From: Actinokineospora sp. NBRC 105648
Lineage (GTDB): Bacteria > Actinomycetota > Actinomycetes > Mycobacteriales > Pseudonocardiaceae
Reading direction: 5' to 3'
DNA: 64,000 bases
Assembly (NCBI RefSeq): GCF_030269645.1
Contig: NZ_BSTR01000027.1
Coordinates: forward strand, 36,207-100,206
The translations under genes were made by a program, and so were the position numbers. Position 1 is the stretch's first letter; every line of letters begins with the position of its first letter. The notes under the pieces were generated by a model that saw only the letters and a program-made list of their open reading frames with translations, had not been told where the DNA came from and did not search any database. This document shows positions 28,002-37,561 of the stretch, piece by piece.

Positions 28002-28880
28002 GTGCCGGAGCTGCCTGAGGAACTGGTGTTGCCCGCGGGGTTCGTGCCCGCGGTGGCGCCCAGTCCCCCCGCCGTGCCGAAGGATGCCGCGACCGTGGTG
28101 CTGGTCCGGGGCGGGGCGGACGACCTGGAGGTCTTCCTGCTGCGCCGGGTGGTCGGGATGGCGTTCGCGGGTGGCATGACGGTGTTCCCCGGCGGCGGCG
28201 TGGACCGCCGCGACGCGGACGCGTCGGTGGCCTGGCACGGTCCGCCTGCGGCGTGGTGGGCGGAGCGGTTCGGCTGCGCGGAACCACTGGCGCGGGCCCT
28301 GGTGTGCGCGGCGGTGCGCGAGACGTTCGAGGAGTCGGGCGTCTTGTTGGCCGGGCCGGACGGGTCGAGTGTCGTCTCCGACACCCGCCCGTTCCACGCG
28401 GCGCGGCAGCAGCTCGTGGACCGCGAGTTCTCCTTCGCGCAGTTCCTGTCCGACCACGGGTTGGTGTTGCGCGCCGACCTGTTGCGACCGTGGGCCAACT
28501 GGGTCACCCCGGCGGAGGAGCCGCGGCGCTACGACACGCGTTTCTTCCTCGCGGTCATGCCAACCGGCCAACGCGCTGACGGCGCGACGACCGAGGCGCA
28601 GGACGTCGCCTGGCAAACTCCCGCCGCGGCCCTCACCGACTGGCGCGAAGGCCGCCGCGGCCTCCTGCCACCCACCTGGATGGCCCTCGCCGAACTCGAC
28701 GAGTGCGGCACCGCGACGGCGGCGATGACCGTTGACCGGACCGTGGACAAGATCATCCCCAAGGTCGTCCGGGACGGCCCCCACCTGCGGGTGGTCCTAC
28801 CCGGCGACCCGGCCTACGCCACCGCGGCCAACCACCTGGACGCCCGCCCCGGCGACAGCCTGGACCTGGGCCCACGATGA
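28002..28880 (+). CDS. NUDIX hydrolase
   Basis: 292 residues from GTG 28002. The Nudix box is interrupted: FPGGGVDRRDAD near residues 62-73 and RETFEESGVLL near 106-116, the long-insert type seen in RNA/CoA-related NUDT19-like proteins. Substrate unknown. The ATG of the next frame overlaps its stop (ATGA at 28877-28880). Confidence 0.85.
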   Translation: MPELPEELVLPAGFVPAVAPSPPAVPKDAATVVLVRGGADDLEVFLLRRVVGMAFAGGMTVFPGGGVDRRDADASVAWHGPPAAWWAERFGCAEPLARALVCAAVRETFEESGVLLAGPDGSSVVSDTRPFHAARQQLVDREFSFAQFLSDHGLVLRADLLRPWANWVTPAEEPRRYDTRFFLAVMPTGQRADGATTEAQDVAWQTPAAALTDWREGRRGLLPPTWMALAELDECGTATAAMTVDRTVDKIIPKVVRDGPHLRVVLPGDPAYATAANHLDARPGDSLDLGPR

Positions 28881-29236
28881 CCGGCGGCTCGGCCCGCCCC
28901 GCTCGCTGGGCTGCTGCTGACCCGCTCGGCCCCGCTGACCTGTCGGGCCCCGTCGACCTGCTTGGCTTGTTCCGGTCGAGCCGTGCCGACTTGGTGGGCC
29001 CGGTGGACCGGGTCGGCTCTGACGACCCGCTCGCGTCCAGTCCAGTTGGCCATCTGCTTGGCCAACTTGCTCAGCCTGTTCCGCCGATTCGGTGGCTTCT
29101 GGAAGCGCCTCGCGCGCTGGTGCGACCGCAGGTCCGGCGGCCTGGGTGGGCGGTTCCGGTGTTCGGGCTTGGAGCGCTGATGATCCATCCAGCTGCCGCG
29201 CGCCGCGGGCGTGGCCTGTTTCGGGAGTGCCGATGA
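28877..29236 (+). CDS. Bridging ORF between NUDIX and MBL genes
   Basis: 119 codons. The ATG overlaps the NUDIX stop and the TGA overlaps the MBL-fold start (ATGA at both ends). The product is rich in Pro, Leu, Arg and Gly, with an odd Asp-Leu/Val-Gly periodicity early on (PLGPADLSGPVDLLG) and no known domain. The double coupling favours real translation. The composition, like a shifted frame, argues against a folded protein. Confidence 0.4.
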   Translation: MTGGSARPARWAAADPLGPADLSGPVDLLGLFRSSRADLVGPVDRVGSDDPLASSPVGHLLGQLAQPVPPIRWLLEAPRALVRPQVRRPGWAVPVFGLGALMIHPAAARRGRGLFRECR

Positions 29237-30024
29237 CTCACCCGGCCTATGGCGTCGTTCGTCCGGTCACCCCGTTCGCGGGGGTGCTGCTGGAGGACAA
29301 CCCCGGGGCGATGACCCTGGACGGGACCAACACCTGGCTGCTGCGCGCCCCGGGCGCGACGTCGTGCGTGGTGGTGGACCCCGGTTACGAGGACGAGCCG
29401 CACCTCGAACGGGTCGTCGCGGCGGCTGGGCGGGTGGCGGCGATCTTGGTCACCCACCACCACCCGGACCACGTTCAGGGGGCGCCGTGGTTGTCCCGGC
29501 GGACCGGGGCGCCGGTCCGCGCGTTCGACCCGGCGCTTTGCGTCGATGGCGCACCGCTGACCGATGGCGCGGTGCTCACCCTCGCTGGGCTGGACGTCGA
29601 GGTCCTGCACACCCCCGGCCACACGGCCGACTCGATCTGCCTCGCCCTGGCCCACGGGGGCCAACACGCGGTCCTCACCGGCGACACGGTTCTCGGCCGC
29701 GGCACGACGGTCATCGCACCCCCCGACGGAGCGCTGGGCGCCTACCTCGACTCCCTGCGCGCCCTGGCCGGTCGACCCGCCGGAGCGGTGGTCCTGCCCG
29801 GCCACGGCCCGGACCTGCCGGACGTCGCTGAGGTCGCGCGGCAGTACCTCGCCCACCGCGAGCAACGCCTTGACCAGATCCGTGCGGCGCTCGTCCACCT
29901 CGGACCGGACGCCACCGCGCGCCAGGTCGTCGAGGTGGTCTACGCCGACGTCGACCAGTCCCTCTGGGCTCCCGCCGAGTGGTCGGTCCGCGCCCAGTTG
30001 GACTACCTGCGCGCGCGGTCCTGA
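29233..30024 (+). CDS. MBL-fold metallohydrolase (Rv3677c-like)
   Basis: 263 residues. The metallo-beta-lactamase signature THHHPDH (about residues 75-81) provides the dinuclear zinc site. HTPGHTADS (about 127-135) supplies another His, and LPGHGPDLPD the last. The long C-terminal helix region is typical of LACTB2-like members that act as RNases or thioesterases. It occupies the position of Rv3677c beside crp in mycobacteria. The 215 bases after it (30025-30239) show no gene I can support. Confidence 0.87.
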   Translation: MTHPAYGVVRPVTPFAGVLLEDNPGAMTLDGTNTWLLRAPGATSCVVVDPGYEDEPHLERVVAAAGRVAAILVTHHHPDHVQGAPWLSRRTGAPVRAFDPALCVDGAPLTDGAVLTLAGLDVEVLHTPGHTADSICLALAHGGQHAVLTGDTVLGRGTTVIAPPDGALGAYLDSLRALAGRPAGAVVLPGHGPDLPDVAEVARQYLAHREQRLDQIRAALVHLGPDATARQVVEVVYADVDQSLWAPAEWSVRAQLDYLRARS

Positions 30025-30239
30025 CAACCCGGACCCACGTCCACAGTTGGTCAGCCACACGGAGGTCGACCACGCTCATGGCCGGGCGACCACGGGCGCC
30101 CGAAAGCCCAGGCCGCAGGGCAGGCCGAGTTGATCGAACTCGTCTGCGTCAGCGGACGGCGGAAAGTAGAAAGTGGACAGCGGTCCAGAACGCCACAACG
30201 CCGGAACTGACTGTGCCCCAACAGGATCTCGGTGTCCCG

Positions 30240-31337
30240 TTAGGACTTAGGCGGGAGCATCGGCATGAGGATGTACCTGATCTCCACCTCCCCGGGCTCG
30301 ACCGAGGTGATCACCGTGGCCCGCATACCGGGTTGGATGGCCAGCCGGATCCGGGTGCCCGCGAAGGGGCGTAAGGCATCCAGCAGGTAGCGGGCGCGGT
30401 ACGACGGGCTGGTGCGGCCGTCGGTGACCGTGGCCTTGAGCGATTCCTCGGCCTCGCCGGAGTGCTGGTCGGCGGCGCGGAGGCGGACCTCCGAGTCGCC
30501 CACCTCGAGGCGGATCACGCCCCAGGAGTCGCTGTAGAGCGCCACCCGGCGGGTGGCGGCGGCCAGGGTGTCGGCGTCGAGCTCGATGTGGGTGTCGACG
30601 GCGGACAGCGCCAGCTTGGTCTCGCTCAGGAACGAGCCGTCCAGGATCGCGGTGGTGACGGTGGTGTCCGGCCAGGACAGGGTGAGCTGGTTCTCCGCCG
30701 CCAGCAGGTGGACGTCGCCGACGCCGGCCACCTGCCTGCCCACCTCCGCCAGCAGCGTCGCGGGGACCATCACGTCAACGGGCTCGCCCGGCACCCACGG
30801 CAGGCTCGCGATCGTCATCCGGTAGCGGTCGGTGGCGCGCAGGACCAGCCGCGAGTCCTCCGAGCGGACCCGGACGCCGGTGAAGATCGGCAGGGCCTCG
30901 TCCCGAGAGGCCGAGGCGGCGACGGTGGCCAGGGCCGCGGCCAGCAGCGCACCGGGAACGCTGCCGCCGCCACCTGCCGCGGCGCCCACACCGGGGTGCG
31001 CGGACACCTCGAGCAGCGGCAGGGCGAAGCGGGCGCCCTCGGCTCGGATCGCGAGCCTGCTGCCCTCCACCACCAGCCGCACCTGGGGCTGGGTGAGCGC
31101 CCGGAGCGTGTCGGCCAGCGGCTTGCCGGGAACCAGGACCTGACCGTCGGCGTGCACCAGGGCCGCGCACGACCGGCGGGCTGTTCGCTCGCGGTCGTTG
31201 GCGCCCAGCACCACCCCGTCGGCGTCGGCGGTGATCAGCACGCCGCCGAGCACCGGGTCGATGAGCTTGCCGGGTACCAGCCGCACGAGGTCGGCGGCCG
31301 CCGCGGCGAGGTGGTTCGTGGTGACGGTCAGGTCCAT
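30240..31337 (-). CDS. Beta sliding-clamp paralogue (DnaN-like)
   Basis: 365 residues from ATG 31337; 16 codons of open frame upstream are not needed. Three clamp domains are visible. MDLTVTTNHLAAAAADLVRLVPG starts domain 1 (listed in parts: MDLTVTTNHL, LVRLVPGK), TDRYRMT lies in domain 2, and the C-terminal IRYILMPM is the counterpart of the clamp's LIMPM pocket. It lies far from any dnaA/recF context, so it is probably a second, non-housekeeping clamp. Possible roles are lesion-bypass or specialised replication. Length fits DnaN (about 370). Confidence 0.8.
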   Translation of the reverse strand: MDLTVTTNHLAAAAADLVRLVPGKLIDPVLGGVLITADADGVVLGANDRERTARRSCAALVHADGQVLVPGKPLADTLRALTQPQVRLVVEGSRLAIRAEGARFALPLLEVSAHPGVGAAAGGGGSVPGALLAAALATVAASASRDEALPIFTGVRVRSEDSRLVLRATDRYRMTIASLPWVPGEPVDVMVPATLLAEVGRQVAGVGDVHLLAAENQLTLSWPDTTVTTAILDGSFLSETKLALSAVDTHIELDADTLAAATRRVALYSDSWGVIRLEVGDSEVRLRAADQHSGEAEESLKATVTDGRTSPSYRARYLLDALRPFAGTRIRLAIQPGMRATVITSVEPGEVEIRYILMPMLPPKS

Positions 31338-31447
31338 GCCGCGAAAGCTAGCGCGGTGGACCGACAGCCGGCGGAAGTTGTCCACAGGCCCTTGACAAGC
31401 ACCCAGGACAGCACCGAGTCAGCGCCAAGGACAGGCGACCAACCAGG

Positions 31448-32689
31448 TCAGGCAGCCATCGCGGGCTGCAGGTCGGCGGCAGGCTGGTCCGCCCCCTGCA
31501 CGGTGCGCCTGCGGGCGTAGACCACCAGCGCGAAGCCGACGCCGACGACCGTGGCGACCAGGTACGCCGACCACACGCCCACGCGTTCCACCAGCTGTCC
31601 GCTGACCGACTGGCCGAGCGCGATCCCCAGCGTGACCGAGGTGATCACCCAGCCGAACGCCTCGGTGGCGGTGTTCTGCGGTGCCACCAGCTCGATCGCC
31701 GCCGAGTGCGTGGTCGCCTGCGGCGTCACCAGCATCCCGGCGGGCAGCAGCGCCAGGGCCAGCCACAGCAGCGTGGTCGGCAGCGCCAGCAGGGCCACCA
31801 GCAGCGCGAACCCGGCGAGCAGGAACGGCAGCCGCAGGTTCATCTGGCGCGGCCACGGCCGCACCCCGTAGAGCACGCCGAAGATCACCGAGCTGATTGA
31901 CCACAGCCCGAGCAGCAGGCCACCCGCAGGTGCGTTGCCCGCGTTCGTTGCCGCCGCCGGGACCGCGACCTCGACGAACCCGATCGTCACGCCGAACCCC
32001 ATCGCGGCCAGCGCGACCGTGCGCATGCCAGGGCTGGCGAGCGGCCCGAGCAGTCCGCCGGTGCGCGCCACCGCGTCGGGCCGGTGGTGGCGGATCGTCG
32101 GGGTGAGCGCGAACCACACGCCGCCGACGACCATGCAGGACGCACCCGCCACGACGCCGGTCCCGGCCCACGGGGCCGCGACGAGCAGGCCGGAGATGGC
32201 CGGGCCGAGGATGAAGAAGACCTCCATGCTGATCGCCTCGTAGGCGAGCGCGGCGTTGCGCGCGGGCCCGGGCGGGGTGAGCCGGGTCCACATCGACCGG
32301 GAGGCCGAGCCGACCATCGGCTCGAAGAGGCCGACGCCGAGCCCCAGCGCCATCAGCACCGGGGTGGCCGCGCCGGACTCCACGGCGAAGACGCTCAAGA
32401 CGACCATCACCGCGAAGAGGACCGAGGTGGCCAAGAGCGGGCGAGAGGGGCCGATCCGGTCCATCAACCGACCCTGGCTGACCGAACCGATCGCCACACC
32501 GATGAGCGCACCGGCGGACACCAGGCCCGCGGTGGCGAAGGACCCGGTGCTGCGCTGCACGTAGAGCAGCATGGACAGGCCCACCATGGCGACCGGCAGC
32601 TTGCCCAGGAGTGCGGCCAGCACCGGCCCCCGCGCGCCCGGGGCGGTGAGGGCGGCGCGGTAGTCGGCGAGACCGGCAGAGTGGGACAT
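31448..32689 (-). CDS. MFS transporter
   Basis: 413 residues from ATG 32689; the frame is open to 32812 but the extra 41 residues are polar and lack a start signal. Twelve hydrophobic segments, with the loop 2-3 motif SQGRLMDRIGPSRPLL typical of the major facilitator superfamily (G-x-L-x-D-R). Probably an exporter; substrate unknown. The 335 bases upstream (32690-33024) hold no gene. Confidence 0.87.
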   Translation of the reverse strand: MSHSAGLADYRAALTAPGARGPVLAALLGKLPVAMVGLSMLLYVQRSTGSFATAGLVSAGALIGVAIGSVSQGRLMDRIGPSRPLLATSVLFAVMVVLSVFAVESGAATPVLMALGLGVGLFEPMVGSASRSMWTRLTPPGPARNAALAYEAISMEVFFILGPAISGLLVAAPWAGTGVVAGASCMVVGGVWFALTPTIRHHRPDAVARTGGLLGPLASPGMRTVALAAMGFGVTIGFVEVAVPAAATNAGNAPAGGLLLGLWSISSVIFGVLYGVRPWPRQMNLRLPFLLAGFALLVALLALPTTLLWLALALLPAGMLVTPQATTHSAAIELVAPQNTATEAFGWVITSVTLGIALGQSVSGQLVERVGVWSAYLVATVVGVGFALVVYARRRTVQGADQPAADLQPAMAA

Positions 32690-33024
32690 GCGTACCAGTA
32701 TGCCGCACTCTGGTACGGACGTACCACTAATTTGTGGTGGTTTCGGCCACCCTGGTGTGGGGTAAGTCTCGGTTGGATAACAGTGATCCGGATTTCGGGT
32801 TGGCGGGCGCAACTAACCCGGTCGCCCATGAGTCCTTGAGGGTGGAAGTACCTGGGGTCGGCGGTCCGTGCGATCGTTGGCCCAGCACTTCGAGTTCCCT
32901 CCGGCACACAGGTCGGGGCCTGGCCCGGAGGGCGGGGAGCGTGGATCGTCGGGGGATGGTCCACGCGAAGCGGGAGGTCGGTGCGCCACGTCGGGGGTGG
33001 CGCCCGGCCTTCCGTCGCGTTCGA

Positions 33025-33065
33025 CGCCAAGAGGGCCCGGTCGAATAGACCGGGCCCTCTTGGCG
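33025..33065. terminator. 18-bp perfect hairpin downstream of crp
   Basis: Arms 33025-33042 and 33048-33065 around a five-base loop. The plus strand continues with TTTT. It lies ten bases beyond the crp stop and separates crp from the MFS gene region. Confidence 0.85.
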
Positions 33066-33075
33066 TTTTCGATTC

Positions 33076-33750
33076 CTAGCGGGCGCGCCGCGCGAGCCGC
33101 TCCGGGTCGAGGATCAACACGCTCTTGCCCTCGAGCCGCAGCCAACCGCGGTGGGCGAAGTCCGCGAGCGCCTTGTTGACGGTCTCGCGGGAAGCACCCA
33201 CGTACTGGGCGATCTCCTCCTGCGTCAGGTCGTGCGTGACCCGCAGCAGGCCCGCCTCCTGGCTGCCGAAGCGCTGCGCGAGCTGCAGCAGCGCCTTGGC
33301 CACCCGGCCGGGCACATCGGTGAAGATCAGGTCCGCCAGCATGCCGTTCGTCCGCCGCAACCGGCGCGCGATCACGCGGAGCAACTGCTCGGCGATCTCC
33401 GGGCGGGTCGCGATCCACTGCCGCAGCGCGGGCCGGTCCATGGTCACCGCGCGGACCTCGGTGACCGTGGTCGCGGTCGAGGTGCGCGGGCCCGGGTCGA
33501 AGATCGACAGCTCGCCGAACATGTCCGAGGGGCCGAAGATCCCGAGCAGGTTCTCCCGCCCGTCCGGGGACTTGCGGCCGAGTTTCACCTTGCCGGACTG
33601 GATGATGTACAGCCGGTCACCGGGCTCGCCCTCGGCGAAGATCACGTGCCCGCGCGGGAACTCCACGGCCTCGAGCGTCTGAGCGAGCGCTTCCGCCGCG
33701 GCCGGCTCGACCCCTTGGAAGATGCCCGCACGGGCCAGGGTCTCATCCAC
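33076..33750 (-). CDS. crp: Crp/Fnr-family transcription regulator
   Basis: 224 residues, exactly the size of actinobacterial Crp/GlxR. The cyclic-nucleotide domain shows the phosphate-binding cassette [17 protein letters not shown] (about residues 77-93; Glu, Arg and Ser/Thr ligands present). The C-terminal HTH is [20 protein letters not shown] (about 173-192). Expected role: global cAMP-responsive control of carbon metabolism and of genes such as acs. Orthologue of Rv3676 by position. The 162-base region before it (33751-33912) is its promoter region, with no clear Crp site. Confidence 0.93.
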   Translation of the reverse strand: MDETLARAGIFQGVEPAAAEALAQTLEAVEFPRGHVIFAEGEPGDRLYIIQSGKVKLGRKSPDGRENLLGIFGPSDMFGELSIFDPGPRTSTATTVTEVRAVTMDRPALRQWIATRPEIAEQLLRVIARRLRRTNGMLADLIFTDVPGRVAKALLQLAQRFGSQEAGLLRVTHDLTQEEIAQYVGASRETVNKALADFAHRGWLRLEGKSVLILDPERLARRAR

Positions 33751-33912
33751 CTCGGTCCTCCTGTTTCCACCCGGCGGACGCGTTGGCCGCGCCGCCGATC
33801 ACTACATACAGTGTAGGGCGTGAGCTGAAAAAGCCTCAGCGGCTCGCCGTCAGTCCGGTGTGGAATGACCGGCGAGTAGGTTCCCGCCGCCCCAGCCGCA
33901 CGACCCTATCGC

Positions 33913-34161
33913 CTAGTCGCGGCCCCGGCGACCGCGCTTGGCCGCGCGACCGCCCAGCCTGCGCAGGCGGAACAGCTCCAGCGCCCGGCCGATACCGTGG
34001 CCGTAGAGCGCGCGGACCTCGTCCGGGCGCGCCGACTCCAGGAACTCCTCGACGTCGGTCTCCTGGACCGCGACGTGCCGGAGCCGGGCTTCCACGCGCT
34101 CCATGAACAGCGCGAAGAACATGATGACCAGTGGTACCGCGAACACGAACCAGACAGCCAT
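33913..34161 (-). CDS. Small membrane protein (Rv3675-like)
   Basis: 82 residues. One N-terminal membrane span (residues 3-20) is followed by a charged cytoplasmic helix and a very basic tail (RLGGRAAKRGRRGRD). Length, topology and position between crp and nth match Rv3675 of M. tuberculosis. Function unknown. Confidence 0.75.
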   Translation of the reverse strand: MAVWFVFAVPLVIMFFALFMERVEARLRHVAVQETDVEEFLESARPDEVRALYGHGIGRALELFRLRRLGGRAAKRGRRGRD

Positions 34162-34287
34162 GGTGTCGCCGATCCTCGCTACTCGTCCTCGCCGACCCGG
34201 ACCCGCCTCCGGTCCCGGTTGTCGATGTCAGCATGGTTGACGTCTGGGGCACATTTCGGGTTGTCCGACGGCCCGTAGGCTATCGAG

Positions 34288-35085
34288 GTGCCTCCGACCA
34301 CCCGACGCCCGCCCCAGGCAGCCGCGGACAGCGGGACCAGTCTCGCCCTGACCCGGCGGGTGCGCAGGATGACGCGCGCGCTCGCCGAGGGCTACCCGGA
34401 CGCGCACTGCGAGCTGGACTTCACCACCCCGCTCGAGCTGGCCGTCGCCACGATCCTCTCGGCCCAGTGCACCGACGTCCGGGTCAACCTGACCACCCCG
34501 GCGCTGTTCGCGAAGTACCGCACGGCCGCCGACTACGCCGGTGCCGACCGCGCCGAGCTGGAGGAGATGATCCGGCCGACCGGCTTCTACCGGAACAAGA
34601 CCTCCTCGCTCATCGGCCTGGGGTCCGCGCTGGTCGAGGACTTCGGCGGGGAGCTGCCCGGCAAGCTCGACCAGCTGGTGAAGCTGCCCGGTATCGGGCG
34701 CAAGACCGCCAACGTCATCCTCGGCAACGCCTTCGGCGTCCCCGGGATCACCGTGGACACCCACTTCGGCAGGCTCGTGCGGCGCTGGGGGTGGACCGCG
34801 GAGGAGGACCCGGTCAAGGTCGAGCACGCGATCGGCGCCCTGGTCCCGCGCAAGGACTGGACGATGCTCTCGCACTGGGTGATCTTCCACGGCCGCCGCG
34901 TCTGCCACGCCCGCAAGCCCGCCTGCGGCGCCTGCCTGCTCTACCGCGACTGCCCGTCCTTCGGGGCCGGGCCGACCGAGCCGGAACAGGCGGCCAAGCT
35001 GGTCAAGGGCGAGGAGGCGCCGCACCTGCTCGCGCTCGCCGAGCAGACCCGCGAGGGCTACCGACCGGGGAAGCCGACCGCGTGA
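34288..35085 (+). CDS. nth: Endonuclease III
   Basis: 265 residues from GTG 34288. The helix-hairpin-helix [14 protein letters not shown] (about 134-147) carries the catalytic Lys, and VDTHFGRL (about 156-163) the catalytic Asp. The 4Fe-4S motif C-x6-C-x2-C-x5-C lies near residues 205-221. It removes oxidised pyrimidines from DNA as a bifunctional glycosylase/AP lyase. The stop overlaps the GTG of the thioredoxin-like gene. This starts the coupled series nth-tlpA-nudix-marP, as in mycobacteria. Confidence 0.95.
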   Translation: MPPTTRRPPQAAADSGTSLALTRRVRRMTRALAEGYPDAHCELDFTTPLELAVATILSAQCTDVRVNLTTPALFAKYRTAADYAGADRAELEEMIRPTGFYRNKTSSLIGLGSALVEDFGGELPGKLDQLVKLPGIGRKTANVILGNAFGVPGITVDTHFGRLVRRWGWTAEEDPVKVEHAIGALVPRKDWTMLSHWVIFHGRRVCHARKPACGACLLYRDCPSFGAGPTEPEQAAKLVKGEEAPHLLALAEQTREGYRPGKPTA

Positions 35086-35681
35086 ACCCACGCCTGCGCT
35101 GGGCGCTCGTCGCGGTGATCCTGCTGGTCGCGGGCGTGGTCGCGGTGTGGCCGCGCGGGTCGGACCCGCAACCCCAGGCCGTCCAGCCCGAGCCGGACGT
35201 GACCGCCGCCCGGACGGCTGCGGCGTTGCAGCCGTGCGCGGCGGGCACCGGTCCGGTGGCGGCCCTGGCGGACGTGCGGGCGGAGTGCCTGGCCGACGGT
35301 TCGGTGGTCGGGGTGGGCAACGCGCTGGGGGGCAAGGCCGTCCTGGTCAACGTGTGGGCGACGTGGTGCCTGCCGTGCCGCGACGAGCTCCCGCTGCTCG
35401 CGGAGTACGCGGCCGGGCCGGGGGCGGTCCCGGTCGTCGGGGTCGCGGTCAAGAGCCCGACGAAGGACGCCCTGGAGCTGCTGACCGCGCTGGGCGTGCG
35501 GTTCCCGAACCTGCTCGACCGGGACGAGTCGGTGGAGCGGGGGTTGCGGGTGCCGCCCGCGCTGCCCGCGTCGTACCTGGTCAAGGACGGTGTGCTGACG
35601 ATGGTGGCGCAGCCGCGGTTGTTCCACAGCGTCGAGGAGATCCGATCGACCGTGGACCGCTACCTCGGAGGGGGCCGATGA
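35082..35681 (+). CDS. TlpA/ResA-like thioredoxin protein
   Basis: 199 residues from GTG 35082. An N-terminal membrane anchor (about residues 6-22) places the domain outside. The redox motif [11 protein letters not shown] (about 91-101) is CxxC in a thioredoxin fold; a cis-Pro follows in [12 protein letters not shown] further Cys pair lies before the domain (PCAAG, ECLADG). Role: extracytoplasmic disulfide reduction, for example in cytochrome maturation. Coupled to nth and to the next NUDIX gene. Counterpart of Rv3673c. Confidence 0.88.
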   Translation: MNPRLRWALVAVILLVAGVVAVWPRGSDPQPQAVQPEPDVTAARTAAALQPCAAGTGPVAALADVRAECLADGSVVGVGNALGGKAVLVNVWATWCLPCRDELPLLAEYAAGPGAVPVVGVAVKSPTKDALELLTALGVRFPNLLDRDESVERGLRVPPALPASYLVKDGVLTMVAQPRLFHSVEEIRSTVDRYLGGGR

Positions 35682-36370
35682 GCACGCACGGACCGCTGGT
35701 GGACCCGGAGACGGTGCCGGAGTGGCTGCGGCCGCTGGTCGCGGCCACCGCGGACCTCGACCTGAGCCTGTGGCGGCGGTTCGCCGCGGCCGGTCCGGGT
35801 TCGCGCGAGGCAGCGGTGCTGATCCTGCTTGGCGAGGATCCCGACCACGGCCCCGACCTGCTCTTCCAGCTGCGGGCGGACACCGGCGGCAGCCACTCCG
35901 GCCAGGTGGCGTTTCCCGGAGGGGGCACCGAGCCGGAGGACGACGGCCCGGTGGCCACCGCGGTTCGCGAAGCGGTGGAGGAGACCGGGGTCGATCCGAC
36001 GGGTGTGCGCCCGGTGGCGTTGCTACCGAGGTTGCACGTCCCGGTGTCCGGTTTCGATGTCGCGCCCGTCTTGGCGCACTGGGTCACCCCTAGCCCTGTC
36101 CGAGCCGTTAGCGCTACCGAGACGCAGGCGGTCGCACGGATCCCCCTGTCACACCTTGCCGATCCCGCCAACCGGTTCCGCGTCAGTCATCCCGGTGGTT
36201 ACGTCGGGCCTGCCTTCGCGGCACCGGGCATGCTCATCTGGGGCTTCACGGCCGGGCTGCTGACCATGGTGCTCGCCGTGGGCGGCTGGGAACGGCCGTG
36301 GGACACCGCCGATGTGCGCGACCTTGACGTAGCGTGGCGCTCCATCGGCTCGCGAGGCGCGGAGGTCTAG
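35678..36370 (+). CDS. NUDIX hydrolase (CoA pyrophosphatase-like)
   Basis: 230 residues from ATG 35678 (ATGA overlap). SGQVAFPGGGTEPEDDGPVA and REAVEETGV form the Nudix box, preceded by the LFQLRADTGGSHSGQ stretch characteristic of the NUDT7/CoA-diphosphatase branch. Probably cleaves CoA or its derivatives in the cytoplasm. Counterpart of Rv3672c, and always just upstream of marP in this gene order. Confidence 0.88.
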   Translation: MSTHGPLVDPETVPEWLRPLVAATADLDLSLWRRFAAAGPGSREAAVLILLGEDPDHGPDLLFQLRADTGGSHSGQVAFPGGGTEPEDDGPVATAVREAVEETGVDPTGVRPVALLPRLHVPVSGFDVAPVLAHWVTPSPVRAVSATETQAVARIPLSHLADPANRFRVSHPGGYVGPAFAAPGMLIWGFTAGLLTMVLAVGGWERPWDTADVRDLDVAWRSIGSRGAEV

Positions 36371-36373
36371 GGC

Positions 36374-37558
36374 GTGAACTGGGTGGACGTGCTGGTCGTC
36401 GCGCTCGCGGTGCTGGCGGCGGTCTCGGGGGCGCGCCAGGGCGTGATCACGGCGCTACCCGCGTTCATCGGCGTCCTGCTCGGCGCGGTGGCCGGGATCA
36501 AGATCGCGCCGCTGGTCGTGGAGCAGATCAGCTCGACGCCGACCAGGGTGGCCTTCGCGGTGGCCATCTTCGTGCTGCTGGTCGCGCTGGGCGAGACCCT
36601 CGGCGTGTGGATTGGCCGGACCATCCGGCAGAAGATCTCCTCGCCGAAGCTGGCCGGGGTGGACAGCGCGCTGGGCGCGATCGTGCAGGGCGCGGTCGTG
36701 TTCGTGGTGTCCTGGCTCATCGCGCTGCCGCTGACCAGCGTGGGCGGGCTGCCCGGGCTGGCCTCGGCGATCAACAACTCGGCGGTGCTCGGCGGCGTCA
36801 ACGACGTCATGCCGCAGGCCGCCCGGGGGCTCCCCAACGAGCTGCGCGAGCTGCTGGACGTCTCCGGCTTCCCGGCCGCGGTCGACCCGTTCAACCGGAC
36901 CCCGACCAAGGAGGTCCCGCCGCCGGACCCGGCCCTGCAGGGCAGCGCGGTCGTGCGGCGGGTGGAGCCCGCCGTGCTCAAGGTCAACGCCGAGGCGCGC
37001 TCGTGCGGTCGGGAGCTGGAGGGCAGCGGGTTCGTCATCGCGCCGCAGCGGGTGATGACCAACGCGCACGTGGTCGCCGGGACCGACACGGTCGCGGTCG
37101 AGGTCGGCACCAGCACGCTGCGGGCCCAGGTCGTGCTCTACGACCCGGAGACCGACATCGCGATCCTCGACGTGCCCGGCCTCAAGATCCAGCCGCTGCC
37201 GTTCGCGCCGGGCGACGCGGTCAGCGGCCAGGACGGGATCGTGTTGGGCTACCCGCTCGACGGTCCTTTCCGCGCCTCCCCCGCGCGCGTGCGTGACCGG
37301 ATCCCCTTGCGCGGTCCGGACATCTACGACGCGAACACCGTCAACCGCGACGTCTTCACCTTGCGCGCCGAGGTGCTCAGCGGCAACTCCGGTGGGCCGT
37401 TGGTGAACACCGAGGGCGAGGTCATCGGGGTCGTGTTCGGCGCGGCCGTGGACAACTCCGAGACCGGCTTCGCGCTGACGGCGGCGGAGGTGCGCGAAGA
37501 GGTCGGCCGCGCGCCCTCGTTGACCAAGTCCGTGGGCACCGGTCGTTGCGCGAACTGA
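36374..37558 (+). CDS. marP: MarP-type membrane serine protease
   Basis: 394 residues from GTG 36374. Four membrane helices in a CvpA/colicin V-like domain (about residues 1-135) precede a periplasmic-side chymotrypsin-like domain. Catalytic triad: His in MTNAHVVAG (about 230), Asp in ETDIAIL (about 260) and Ser in LSGNSGGPL (about 337). In M. tuberculosis MarP (Rv3671c) is needed for acid resistance and persistence. Cys residues in ARSCGRELEGSG and near the C-terminus (GRCAN) may form the regulatory disulfide. Confidence 0.92.
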   Translation: MNWVDVLVVALAVLAAVSGARQGVITALPAFIGVLLGAVAGIKIAPLVVEQISSTPTRVAFAVAIFVLLVALGETLGVWIGRTIRQKISSPKLAGVDSALGAIVQGAVVFVVSWLIALPLTSVGGLPGLASAINNSAVLGGVNDVMPQAARGLPNELRELLDVSGFPAAVDPFNRTPTKEVPPPDPALQGSAVVRRVEPAVLKVNAEARSCGRELEGSGFVIAPQRVMTNAHVVAGTDTVAVEVGTSTLRAQVVLYDPETDIAILDVPGLKIQPLPFAPGDAVSGQDGIVLGYPLDGPFRASPARVRDRIPLRGPDIYDANTVNRDVFTLRAEVLSGNSGGPLVNTEGEVIGVVFGAAVDNSETGFALTAAEVREEVGRAPSLTKSVGTGRCAN

Positions 37559-37561
37559 GCG

